Below are positions 9,600-18,142 of a stretch of DNA of 64,000 bases, one piece after another. The position numbers and the translations under genes were made by a program. The stretch is from Rhizobiaceae bacterium (GTDB lineage: Bacteria > Pseudomonadota > Alphaproteobacteria > Rhizobiales > Rhizobiaceae), in contig JARGOF010000006.1 of NCBI GenBank assembly GCA_029212415.1, positions 113,818 to 177,817 on the forward strand. Direction: 5' to 3'. The notes under the pieces were generated by a model. The model saw only the letters and a program-made list of their open reading frames with translations. It was not told the origin of the DNA and did no database searches. Position 1 is the first letter of the stretch, and each line of letters starts with the position of its first letter.

Positions 9600-10379
9600 T
9601 CAAAAGGCGCTGGGGTAAATGCCCCCATCCACCAGCAGGCTGCGACCTGTCATATAGCCGGCATGGCGAGAGCACAAAAATGCACAGGTATTGCCAAATT
9701 CGGATATGGTTCCCGCGCGCTTGGCCGGGATCTGCTGCAGTGTGGCCTGTTTCACGTCCTCAATGGACTTTCCGGTTTTTTCGGAGGTGTTCTTGAAGGA
9801 AGACGTGAGGCGATCCGTGTCCATCTTGCCCGGAAGCAGGAAATTGATGGTGACGTTCCTGTCGGCCACCGTTCTGGCGACACCTGCCAAAAAGGATGTC
9901 AGGCCGGCCCGTGCACCGGAAGACAGATCAAGTCCGGGGATCGGCATATAGACGGATGACGATGTGATATTGACGATGCGGCCGAATTCGCGTTCGCACA
10001 TGCCATCAATGACACGTTGTATCAGTTCTATCGGCGTGACCATGTTCTGGGTCACCCCTTCGAGCAGGGCCGCCCGGTCCAAGTCGCGAAAATCGCGAAA
10101 GGGTGGGCCGCCATTGTTGTTTACAAGAATATCCGGGTTGGGACAGGCCGCAAGCAATGCATCCTGGCCGGCACTGGTTGAAACGTCGGCAATCACCTGT
10201 TCCACGCGCGCACCTGTCGCATTGCGTATTTCATCTGCTGTTGCTGCCAAAACCTGTTCGTTTCTGCCATTGAGCACGACATCGCAGCCGGCTTCGGCCA
10301 ATGCGATGGCGCAGCCTTTTCCCAAGCCGCGGCTGGAGGCGCAGATGATCGCTTTTTTACCTGAAATCCCGAGATCCAT
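9600..10379 (-). CDS. Atypical SDR-family oxidoreductase
   Basis: A 259-residue Rossmann-fold protein annotated in relatives as 3-oxoacyl-ACP reductase-like. The nucleotide-binding glycine motif is present in altered form (ICASSRGLGKG), NNNGGPP replaces the usual NNAG, and the NITSSSVY stretch supplies the catalytic Ser region. The YxxxK signature expected some 13 residues later is absent: that position reads LSSGARAGLTSF. The subgroup of BKR-like SDRs with an imperfect catalytic tetrad is known from conserved-domain descriptions, so this is probably an intact but non-classical member. Its substrate is unknown. Confidence 0.82.
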   Translation of the reverse strand: MDLGISGKKAIICASSRGLGKGCAIALAEAGCDVVLNGRNEQVLAATADEIRNATGARVEQVIADVSTSAGQDALLAACPNPDILVNNNGGPPFRDFRDLDRAALLEGVTQNMVTPIELIQRVIDGMCEREFGRIVNITSSSVYMPIPGLDLSSGARAGLTSFLAGVARTVADRNVTINFLLPGKMDTDRLTSSFKNTSEKTGKSIEDVKQATLQQIPAKRAGTISEFGNTCAFLCSRHAGYMTGRSLLVDGGIYPSAF

Positions 10380-10536
10380 GGCGGCTTCCTTTCAATGAAT
10401 AAAGTGCACTTTCAATAGATGAGCAAACTTGCGAAGTCCATCAGAAGACAAAGAGAAAGCAGATCAGTGCGCGATTGTCATTTGATTGTGACATGAGTCT
10501 GATTATCCATCCAAACGAAAGTTTCAAACGACAAGG

Positions 10537-11373
10537 ATGGTGTTGGAGATGACGAATGTGCGGCGGTTCAAAACGCTTTTCATATCCGATGTGCACTTGG
10601 GATCGAAAGCTGCGAAAGCGGAATTTCTCATCGATTTCTTGCGCCACCATGAAGCCGAAACGATTGTTCTGGTTGGTGACATTGTGGATGGCTGGCGGCT
10701 GAAAAGAAGCTGGTATTGGCCCCAGAATTGCAATGATGTTGTTCAGAAGTTGCTCAGGCAGGCCAGAAAGGGCACCCGTATTGTCTATATCCCGGGCAAT
10801 CACGACGAATTTTTGCGCGCTTTTCCAGGAATGCATTTCGGTGGAATTGAGGTTGCCCAAAGCATTATTCACGAGGCAGCCGATGGCAGGCGCTATCTTG
10901 TCATACACGGCGATGAATTCGACGTTGTCGTTCGCCACGCCCGCGTTCTGGCCTATCTGGGTGACTGGGCCTATGATCTCGCAATATTGATCAATCGCGG
11001 GCTGAATGCCATGCGGCGGCAATTTGGCATGCCCTATTGGTCGTTTTCTGCCTGGGCGAAACTTCAGGTGAAGCAGGCGGTCAATTTCATCGGTGATTTT
11101 CAACGCGTCGTTGCACAAGAAGCGCGCCAGCGTGGTGTGGATGGGGTGATATGCGGGCACATTCACCATGCTGTCATAGAAGATGTCGACGGTGTGGTTT
11201 ACATCAACACGGGGGACTGGGTTGAGAGCTGCACTGCCGTTGCAGAGGATTTTAATGGCAACATGCAACTGCTGCGCTGGAGCAGGACAATTCACATGGG
11301 CGGAAATGAAATCATGCCAGAGGAAGCCAAACCGTATGGCGCAGAAAACCGGTTCCCCGCTGAAGCAGCCTGA
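10537..11373 (+). CDS. LpxH-like UDP-2,3-diacylglucosamine diphosphatase family phosphoesterase
   Basis: A 278-residue calcineurin-like metallophosphoesterase. All metal-binding blocks are visible in order: SDVHLGS, GDIVDGW, GNHDE, VIHGDEFD and CGHIHHA. Relatives are annotated as UDP-2,3-diacylglucosamine diphosphatase, a lipid A step, but most alphaproteobacteria use LpxI for that reaction, so this LpxH-like branch may act on another phospho-substrate. The ATG at 10549 is an equally possible start; both lie very close to purine-rich stretches. It stands alone, divergent from the SDR gene. Confidence 0.85.
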   Translation: MVLEMTNVRRFKTLFISDVHLGSKAAKAEFLIDFLRHHEAETIVLVGDIVDGWRLKRSWYWPQNCNDVVQKLLRQARKGTRIVYIPGNHDEFLRAFPGMHFGGIEVAQSIIHEAADGRRYLVIHGDEFDVVVRHARVLAYLGDWAYDLAILINRGLNAMRRQFGMPYWSFSAWAKLQVKQAVNFIGDFQRVVAQEARQRGVDGVICGHIHHAVIEDVDGVVYINTGDWVESCTAVAEDFNGNMQLLRWSRTIHMGGNEIMPEEAKPYGAENRFPAEAA

Positions 11374-11633
11374 AGCAGGCGTTTGATCTGGCTGGCTTGC
11401 CTGAGCTGGTCAACCTCGGTGCATGCAACTCCTTGCAGGCAGGCAACCGAATTCAGGTGTTTGCAGCTTGTGAGCGGGAGACCTCTGGAAATACGGCATG
11501 CCATTTTCCTGTGGCAGGCAGTCGTGATGTTTTCACGCCGTGGGGCCAATGGTGTTGGAGGATTGCATCGGACGGTGAATTGCCGCTGAATTGAGAGGCG
11601 TTAGGCGGTGACAGGCGTCTTATAACTGGGTAT

Positions 11634-12857
11634 GTGTCTTTCATGTCTTTGCCGCCACATCAAGAATCACAGTCTGAAGTGAATGCCGCTGCCGAACCCA
11701 TTTCGGTAGACGAATTTATCACACCTGAAGTTGATGTTCTGGATTCCAATGGCCAAACGCATCTATCTCTATCCGGTGACTGGCAATTGCGTTGCATCGC
11801 CAAGATTGACAACGCCATGCGTGCTCTTGAGGTATCGATCAAAAGTGAACATGTGACCATTGATCTGGGCGGTATCAGACAATTTGATACCTCGGGAGCA
11901 CTGGTTGTCGAGCGCCTGCGAGATGCGCTTGAGCAAAGAAAAATTGGTGTGGATTACCAGTCCATAACAGCGGATCGCACGACATTGCTGGGCGCTGTTT
12001 CCAGTGCCCGTCACGCGGATTTTGGCGATGATGATAGTGCCGGTCCGAATCTCAGCCTGGCAGACCGCATCTTTGCACCGGTCGGACGATTGGCCTATGC
12101 GTTCTGGGACAATTTCGTTGCTATCCTTTTCATCTTGGGATCAGTCGTGCGCGGGACCCAGCTCAAACGGAACCGCTCGTCGGGGATTTCTGCGGCTGCC
12201 ATTTTCAGCCAGATGGACCACATGGGTGTGCGTGCCGTTCCGATCATTGCACTGATGTCCTTTTTGATTGGCGGGATCATCGCCCAGCAGGGGGCCTTCC
12301 AGCTCCGCACCTTTGGTGCCGAACTGTTTGTTGTTGACCTCGTGGGGATTTTGCAGCTGCGGGAAATCGGCGTTCTGTTGACTGCAATCATGATTGCCGG
12401 GCGCTCCGGATCGGCCATAACGGCGGAAATCGGGTCGATGAAGATGCGCGAGGAAGTCGACGCGCTGAAGGTTATGGGTCTCAACCCCGTTGGTGTTCTT
12501 GTCTTCCCGCGTCTGGTGGCACTGGTCGTCATGCTGCCCCTGTTGACTATAATTGCGAATTTTGCCGCACTTTTTGGGGCGTGCCTTACAACCTGGATCT
12601 ATTCAAATATTACGCCTGATACGTTTCTTGCCCGGCTGAGAGAGGCCATTGACCTTTCGACACTGGCGTCGGGAATGATCAAGGCGCCATTCATGGCGCT
12701 GATTATTGGCATTGTCTCTTCTGTCGAAGGACTGAAAGTGTCAGGCAGCGCTGAATCCCTGGGGCGCCATGTGACATCCTCGGTGGTGAAGTCCATTTTC
12801 GTCGTGATCCTTGTCGACGGCATGTTTGCCATCTTTTACGGAGCGATCGATTTTTGA
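11634..12857 (+). CDS. STAS-MlaE fusion: ABC lipid-transport permease
   Basis: The inner-membrane permease of an Mla-type system for lipid traffic between membranes, 407 residues. Residues about 30-125 form a STAS-like domain (SGDWQLRCIAKIDNAMRAL, then FDTSGALVVERL), doing in cis the job of the separate MlaB protein. Residues about 140-407 are the MlaE permease with its multi-helix core and the AGRSGSAITAEIGSMKMREEVDAL loop that contacts the ATPase. The start is the GTG at 11634 or the ATG at 11643. Its stop overlaps the ATPase gene's first possible start codon, so the two are translationally coupled. Confidence 0.92.
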   Translation: MSFMSLPPHQESQSEVNAAAEPISVDEFITPEVDVLDSNGQTHLSLSGDWQLRCIAKIDNAMRALEVSIKSEHVTIDLGGIRQFDTSGALVVERLRDALEQRKIGVDYQSITADRTTLLGAVSSARHADFGDDDSAGPNLSLADRIFAPVGRLAYAFWDNFVAILFILGSVVRGTQLKRNRSSGISAAAIFSQMDHMGVRAVPIIALMSFLIGGIIAQQGAFQLRTFGAELFVVDLVGILQLREIGVLLTAIMIAGRSGSAITAEIGSMKMREEVDALKVMGLNPVGVLVFPRLVALVVMLPLLTIIANFAALFGACLTTWIYSNITPDTFLARLREAIDLSTLASGMIKAPFMALIIGIVSSVEGLKVSGSAESLGRHVTSSVVKSIFVVILVDGMFAIFYGAIDF

Positions 12858-12859
12858 CA

Positions 12860-13684
12860 ATGGTGGAAGCAACCCCGGAAAATGGTCGTGCAGACGGCGG
12901 CGTTGAACCTGCGAACGGGCGGCGTGAAATTATTCTTCAAGCACGCGACATCAGTGTTGCGTTTGGATCCCATCAGGTGTTGCAGCATCTGGATCTGGAT
13001 ATCTGGAGAGGCGAAATCCTCGGGTTTGTGGGGGCCTCCGGGGCCGGCAAGTCGGTTCTTTTGCGCACGATCCTCAAATTGACCGCCCGGCAGGCGGGGT
13101 CAATCCGGATTCTCGGTCTTGACTACGACAAGGCCACTCCCGAGCAGCGCATGTCTTTGGATATGCGGCTGGGTGTGCTTTTTCAGCAGGGCGCATTGTT
13201 TTCGTCTTTGACGGTTCTCGAGAATATTCAGGTCCCCATGCGGGAATATCTCGATTTGCCAAAAAAATTGATGGACGAACTGGCTTTGCTGAAAATTGAG
13301 TTGGTTGGACTTCGTCCGGAAAGTGCCGATCTCTATCCGGATGAGCTTTCCGGTGGAATGATCAAGCGGGCAGCGCTTGCGCGCGCCCTGGCTTTGGACC
13401 CGGATCTGGTCTTCCTCGATGAACCGACATCCGGTCTCGATCCGATCAGCGCGGCGGAATTTGATGAACTGATTGCCAAGTTGCGCGATACGCTTGGGTT
13501 GACGGTGTATATGGTGACCCACGATCTTGACAGCCTGTTTTCGGTCTGCGATCGAATTGCTGTTCTCGGTGGCAAGAAGATTGCGGTTGAAGGGACAATC
13601 GAAGACATGCTTGCCAGCGATGAACCATGGGTCCGCTCCTATTTCCATGGCAAACGGGCACGTTCGCTTGTGCGAACGAAGTAA
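12860..13684 (+). CDS. MlaF-like ABC transporter ATP-binding protein
   Basis: The ATPase of the lipid-transport complex, about 274 residues. It has Walker A GASGAGKS, the Q-loop region LFQQGALFSSLTV, the ABC signature LSGGM, Walker B LVFLDEPTSGLDP and the switch histidine in THDLDS. It powers the STAS-MlaE permease encoded just upstream. The ATG at 12860 lies two bases after the permease stop; a TTG at 12854 overlapping that stop is the alternative. Confidence 0.93.
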   Translation: MVEATPENGRADGGVEPANGRREIILQARDISVAFGSHQVLQHLDLDIWRGEILGFVGASGAGKSVLLRTILKLTARQAGSIRILGLDYDKATPEQRMSLDMRLGVLFQQGALFSSLTVLENIQVPMREYLDLPKKLMDELALLKIELVGLRPESADLYPDELSGGMIKRAALARALALDPDLVFLDEPTSGLDPISAAEFDELIAKLRDTLGLTVYMVTHDLDSLFSVCDRIAVLGGKKIAVEGTIEDMLASDEPWVRSYFHGKRARSLVRTK

Positions 13685-13758
13685 TTGGGCGCATAATGCT
13701 GTATATGCGGACAAAATAGAATCACAGGGCCTGACAAAGTGAACCGGAACCGATTTTA

Positions 13759-15132
13759 ATGGAAACCAAGGCCAATTACACGATTGTAGGCGTGTTTACG
13801 CTTGCTGTCATCTTTTCCGCTTTCGGGTTTGTCTACTGGATGGCAACCTACGGAAAATCCGGAGAGATGGCGCAATTGGAGATCAGGATTCCGGGTTCGG
13901 CCAGCGGTCTCAGCGTCAGTGCGCCGGTTCTCTTTAACGGAATTCGTATCGGCTCAGTGACCTCATTGACCATCGACGGCGTGGATCCGAACTACGTTCT
14001 GGCCATGACGGAAGTGCGTGCCTCGGCCCCGGTTTTTGCGACCACCAAGGCGAAGCTTGGTATCCAGGGATTAACGGGGCAGTCTCATATCGAACTCAGT
14101 GGTGGCGACACTGGCGGTGACAACATACTTGAGCAGTCGGTTGAAAGAGGGAGCTATGCTACTCTCACTGCGGAAGAATCCAGTGTGACGAACCTGTTGG
14201 CAACTGCTGAGGATATCCTAAGCCGGGTCGACAAGGCGGTGACCGGTATTGAAGAGTTCGTGACGGCCTCCAAGGGACCTTTGGCAAAAACCGTGGAGAA
14301 TGCCGAGCAATTTTCTGCTGCGCTGGCTGAAAATTCTGACGGTGTCAGCGATTTCCTCAAGAGTGCGTCGTCACTTGCATCCACATTGAAAGATGTGTCG
14401 GGCACGCTCGAGGGTGTCATGACGAAGGCTGAGGCTCTGGTGGCTGCGGTCGAGCCGGCAAGAGTATCGGCGATCGTGAAAAATGTCGAAAAAATCAGTT
14501 CACAGGTTGCTGATGCATCGTCTGATTTTCAGCCGATGCTGGAAGAATTCAAGACCGCGGCAACCAATCTTTCGAAACTGGGTGAGAATGCTGATGTCAC
14601 GCTTGGCCGGGTGGATACGCTTGTGGCTGCCGTGGATCCAGCCAAGATCACGCAGACGGTTGATGATGTTTCAGCGGCGAGCGTACAGGCACGCCAAGGC
14701 ATTGCCAGCCTTGTCACCGTTGCCGATACAATCGGCAATCGCAATGAAGACATCGATGCGATCATCACCAATGTGAATCAATTGTCCGGGCGCCTTAATG
14801 ATGTGGCCCTCAAGGTGCAGGCAACGCTGGACAAGCTTGATGGGGTCATGGGCGACAGTGATGCTGAAGGTCTGGTCACCGAGGCCAAGAAAACCCTTAA
14901 AACCTTTCAGGAAGTTGCCAATACAATCAACGCTCATGTTGGTCCGATCGCCGAGAATCTGCAACGGTTCTCGGGTACTGGACTGCGTGATTTTGAGGCG
15001 CTGATTTCCGAGGCGAGACGCTCCGTCACCCGTATTGAGCGAACGATCTCCGAGATTGGCAGCCAACCGCAAAGCCTGTTGTTTGGAACATCAGGTGAAG
15101 TGAAACAATTTGACGGGCGAAGACGGCGTTGA
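13759..15132 (+). CDS. MCE/MlaD-family substrate-binding protein
   Basis: A 457-residue periplasmic lipid-binding component anchored by one N-terminal transmembrane helix (about 8-28, VGVFTLAVIFSAFGFVYWMA). The MCE domain follows (about 38-120; IRIPGSASGLSVSAPVLFNGIRIGSV). The rest is a long helical region of about 300 residues with heptad-like Ala/Val/Leu spacing, as in the needle- or tunnel-forming MCE proteins that span part of the periplasm. It is much longer than E. coli MlaD (about 180 residues) and typical of the alphaproteobacterial form. It lies 74 bases after the ATPase in the same operon. Confidence 0.92.
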   Translation: METKANYTIVGVFTLAVIFSAFGFVYWMATYGKSGEMAQLEIRIPGSASGLSVSAPVLFNGIRIGSVTSLTIDGVDPNYVLAMTEVRASAPVFATTKAKLGIQGLTGQSHIELSGGDTGGDNILEQSVERGSYATLTAEESSVTNLLATAEDILSRVDKAVTGIEEFVTASKGPLAKTVENAEQFSAALAENSDGVSDFLKSASSLASTLKDVSGTLEGVMTKAEALVAAVEPARVSAIVKNVEKISSQVADASSDFQPMLEEFKTAATNLSKLGENADVTLGRVDTLVAAVDPAKITQTVDDVSAASVQARQGIASLVTVADTIGNRNEDIDAIITNVNQLSGRLNDVALKVQATLDKLDGVMGDSDAEGLVTEAKKTLKTFQEVANTINAHVGPIAENLQRFSGTGLRDFEALISEARRSVTRIERTISEIGSQPQSLLFGTSGEVKQFDGRRRR

Positions 15133-15195
15133 CAACGCGTCGCAGAGTGCTGTTAGCTAGAATGGCCTGCTGGATGGCAGGATCAAGGGGGTTCT

Positions 15196-15798
15196 TTGAC
15201 TTACTGGACCAGTAAATCGATTTCTATCGTGGCGCTGTTGATCGGCGCAATGGCTCTTGGCAGCTGTTCAGTGATCAGCGGACCCAAGAATGATACGTTT
15301 GAACTGACAAAGATCGCACCGGTAAAGGGGCCGAATTCCCGGCGCCGCCAGATCGTTGTGACAGATCCGTCGGCTGTAAAATCACTCGATGGTTCGAATA
15401 TTGTTGTGCGCACGTCTCCATCTGCCATTCAGTATCTCGCCAGATCTCAGTGGAACGACAATCTGCCGAAACTGGTGCAACAAAATCTGATCGATGCGTT
15501 CGAGGATTCCGGCCGGCTTGGTGGTGTCGGGAAACCCGGTGACGGTATTGCCGTCGACTATCTGGTTTCACCAACAATCCGATCGTTCGAAATTATCAGC
15601 AACGGCACGGATACAGCGGTGGTGGAAATATCCGTTCGCATCATCAATGATCGCAACGGCGTGGTGAAAGCACAGCGCGTGTTCCAGTCCACTGCAGCAG
15701 CAGCGGGTGTGACCAACGCAGATTTCATTGATGCGCTGGATAGAGCCAACGGCAAGATCATGAATGATATCGTTGCCTGGGCATTGAAAATCATCTGA
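15196..15798 (+). CDS. ABC-type transport auxiliary lipoprotein (PqiC/YmbA-like)
   Basis: A 200-residue predicted outer-membrane lipoprotein. The signal peptide ends in a lipobox, MALGSC, with Cys at about residue 24. The mature part matches the ABC transport auxiliary family that accompanies MCE systems (IVVRTSPSAIQYLARSQWNDNLPKLVQQNLIDAF). The start appears to be a TTG at 15196, preceded by GGGGG at a suitable distance; no other good start lies before the signal peptide. As fourth gene of the Mla-type operon it probably forms the outer-membrane end of the path. Confidence 0.85.
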   Translation: MTYWTSKSISIVALLIGAMALGSCSVISGPKNDTFELTKIAPVKGPNSRRRQIVVTDPSAVKSLDGSNIVVRTSPSAIQYLARSQWNDNLPKLVQQNLIDAFEDSGRLGGVGKPGDGIAVDYLVSPTIRSFEIISNGTDTAVVEISVRIINDRNGVVKAQRVFQSTAAAAGVTNADFIDALDRANGKIMNDIVAWALKII

Positions 15799-15859
15799 TA
15801 GGCGAGGGGCTCGCCGCCCCCCACAAGGGGCGCTACAAGCCTGCTGTTCATCTTTTGGT

Positions 15860-16276
15860 TCAAGTCTGGGCAATTGGAAAGACCTGATCATATGCCCAGT
15901 TGAATACAAAGGCATAGACCATATAGAAAACGGCGAACGAAATATCCATTGTAAAGGCCTGCAGCAGGCTGACGTTGAGATACCATGCGATGAATGGCAT
16001 CAAGACGATCAGAAGCCCCAGTTCGAAAATCACCGCGTGAATGACGCGCACAGCCATGGTCTTGCTGACAGATCCGGCAATTCTGATCATGGCATGGTCG
16101 AACAGCAGATTATAGGCATAATTCCAAAGCGTTGCGATGGAGGCGCTTACCAGGCTGACCAGCCCCATATCGTGCAGCGGCATTCCAAAGACAAACGCTG
16201 CGGCAGGCGTTGATATGATCAGGCCAATTATTTCAAAACTGATTGCGTGCCGAATGCGGTCAGAACGTGTTCGCAT
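15860..16276 (-). CDS. PACE-family multidrug/biogenic amine efflux transporter
   Basis: A 138-residue inner-membrane protein made of two tandem bacterial transmembrane-pair domains, giving four helices. The first pair carries RIRHAISFEIIGLIISTP and the WNYAYN motif, the second RVIHAVIFELGLLIVLMP and FNWAYDQVFP; this duplicated E/W pattern is diagnostic of the PACE (AceI-like) family. These proteins export chlorhexidine-like biocides and short-chain diamines. The ATG at 16276, with GGGGAC upstream, is preferred over the longer frame to 16324. Confidence 0.9.
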   Translation of the reverse strand: MRTRSDRIRHAISFEIIGLIISTPAAAFVFGMPLHDMGLVSLVSASIATLWNYAYNLLFDHAMIRIAGSVSKTMAVRVIHAVIFELGLLIVLMPFIAWYLNVSLLQAFTMDISFAVFYMVYAFVFNWAYDQVFPIAQT

Positions 16277-16557
16277 GATCGTCCCCAATTGTTCTGGCCG
16301 TTGAATTACACGGCCGGATGTCAAACGGGTCGTCCCGAATTGTGTCCTGTATGGGGAGGTCGTCCTCGCAAGTCAGAATCTATCATTCTGACTTGGCTGC
16401 GACAAGATGGGGCGCACGGGATTTTTCTGCTTTTGGTTCCGTCTGCCCTGAGGCATTCCCAATCGAAATCAAATGCAATTGCCTCTTGAACCTATAGCCA
16501 CTAGAGGGACTATATCCATGGTTGTTGGATATTCCACAGCGTTCTCAGGAGATCAAA

Positions 16558-17514
16558 ATGGCAGGTCATCATCATCATCATATCGATCCGGATTCAGGTG
16601 ATGCCCGTGTCTGCTGGGCGGTCCTGGTCAACCTTGGGCTGACTGTCGCCCAGCTCATCGGCGGGGTTCTCTCTGGAAGCCTCGCGCTCATTGCGGATGC
16701 CATTCATAACCTTTCCGATGCGCTCTCGCTCATCATTGCTTTTTTCGCACGCAAAATAGCACGGCGACCTGCAGACGGCAAAATGACCTTTGGCTACGGG
16801 CGGGCGGAGGTCGTGGCTGCCCTTGTCAACTACACGACCCTGATCGTCGTTGGCCTCTATCTGGTCTATGAAGCGGTTCTGCGCTTTATCGAGCCGTCGG
16901 GCGTTGATGGTTGGCTTGTGGTCATCATTGCCGCCATTGCCCTCGCAGTCGACACTGTGACCGCGTTGCTGACCTATTCACTTTCGAAACAAAGCGTCAA
17001 TATTCGCGCAGCATTCCTGCACAATGTGGCCGATGCTCTTGGTTCGGTCGCGGTGATCGTGGCAGGGACCTTGATCATACTTTTCGATTGGCGCCTGATC
17101 GATCCGCTGGTGACCTTGATGATTGCCGGTTACATCCTTTGGCAGTCTTTCGGCGAAGTGGGTGGAGTCATACGGATTTTGATGCTTGGAAGCCCTCCCG
17201 ATCTGCACACAGAGCAGGTGCTGGCCGAAATGCAGAACATTGACGGCGTTGCAGATGTCCATCATCTGCATCTGTGGCAAATGCAGGAACATGAAAAGGC
17301 AGTCGGTTCACATGTTGCGATTGTTGCCGGAAGATGGGGCGATGCCGATGCCATCAAGGCTGCCGTCAAGCAGGTCCTGAAAGACAAGTTTGGCATTTCA
17401 CACGCGACGTTGGAATTGGAGTGCGCCAATCATACCTGTATTGATCCGCAAATCATCGGCCATGATGATGGCGTTCGGCTGTCAGGGGATCATGACAAAG
17501 TTCAGACCGGGTGA
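16558..17514 (+). CDS. Cation diffusion facilitator family divalent-metal exporter
   Basis: A 318-residue CDF pump for Zn2+, Co2+ or similar ions out of the cytoplasm, driven by proton exchange. It has six predicted helices. The transport-site residues sit in helix 2 (IADAIHNLSDAL) and helix 5 (HNVADALGS), giving the HxxxD-type arrangement seen in Zn/Cd exporters, and the soluble C-terminal domain contains VHHLHLW. The N-terminus begins MAGHHHHH, a natural five-histidine run likely to bind metal. GGAG lies seven bases before the ATG, deciding the start. Confidence 0.93.
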   Translation: MAGHHHHHIDPDSGDARVCWAVLVNLGLTVAQLIGGVLSGSLALIADAIHNLSDALSLIIAFFARKIARRPADGKMTFGYGRAEVVAALVNYTTLIVVGLYLVYEAVLRFIEPSGVDGWLVVIIAAIALAVDTVTALLTYSLSKQSVNIRAAFLHNVADALGSVAVIVAGTLIILFDWRLIDPLVTLMIAGYILWQSFGEVGGVIRILMLGSPPDLHTEQVLAEMQNIDGVADVHHLHLWQMQEHEKAVGSHVAIVAGRWGDADAIKAAVKQVLKDKFGISHATLELECANHTCIDPQIIGHDDGVRLSGDHDKVQTG

Positions 17515-18142
17515 CGTCAAAAAGTTCTTTTAAAGCTGCTGCCCGCTAACACATTGATTCATCACCACGCCGGAAGTCGTTGAATTTGTGCTCTTCTTGT
17601 CCGACAATGTTCAGGCAGTCTGCACACACGTCCCGTTTGGTGCAACGATGATCCGTCTGCGTTGACGATCTGGACATGGTCGTTGCACGTCAAGATGCCC
17701 TTCCTGTTTACCTGGGAAAATGCACAGTTCAAAAGATTGCAGGTCTTGATGCCGTTTCGTCATTTGGCGACGTGTAATTCCGCGGCGATATTAGTCGGGG
17801 AGGCATCGTCGAACGAGATGACCACAGGCATCAGCATCCATCCTCCGGCAACCCTCGCACGTCTCAGCGGTCATTTGTTTGTCGACTTGATACAGCGTGA
17901 CCAGACATGGCGAGGCGTTGTCATGCCAGCGTGAAGCCGCGTGCTGAAATGCTGTTCCAAATGAAGGCTTGAATGGGCAGCAATGGTATTGGCGTGGATC
18001 TCGATCCACCGGTCCCATGTCGCAAGCAACAGATGAGTTGCTCGTCGGTGGGCCCACCCATCATACAATTCTCGATGATGCGATCAGCCCAATAGAAACG
18101 ACCGGGCAGTGCCCTTGGCATGCCCGGCCGACTTGTTTCGTT
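17515..18142. other. 628-bp intergenic region without a recognised gene
   Basis: Between the CDF gene and the 3' end of the giant GPR-like gene, no frame shows a recognisable product, and the longest open frames overlap each other on the minus strand. The only local structure noted is a perfect 7-bp inverted repeat with a 2-base centre, GTGGATC-TC-GATCCAC, at 17994-18009. Decayed coding sequence is possible but could not be matched to a family. Confidence 0.5.

Noticed and set aside
11374-11633. Short open frames between the phosphoesterase and the Mla operon
   Set aside because: The frames overlap on both strands with no start signal or recognisable product; this stretch most likely holds the Mla promoter.
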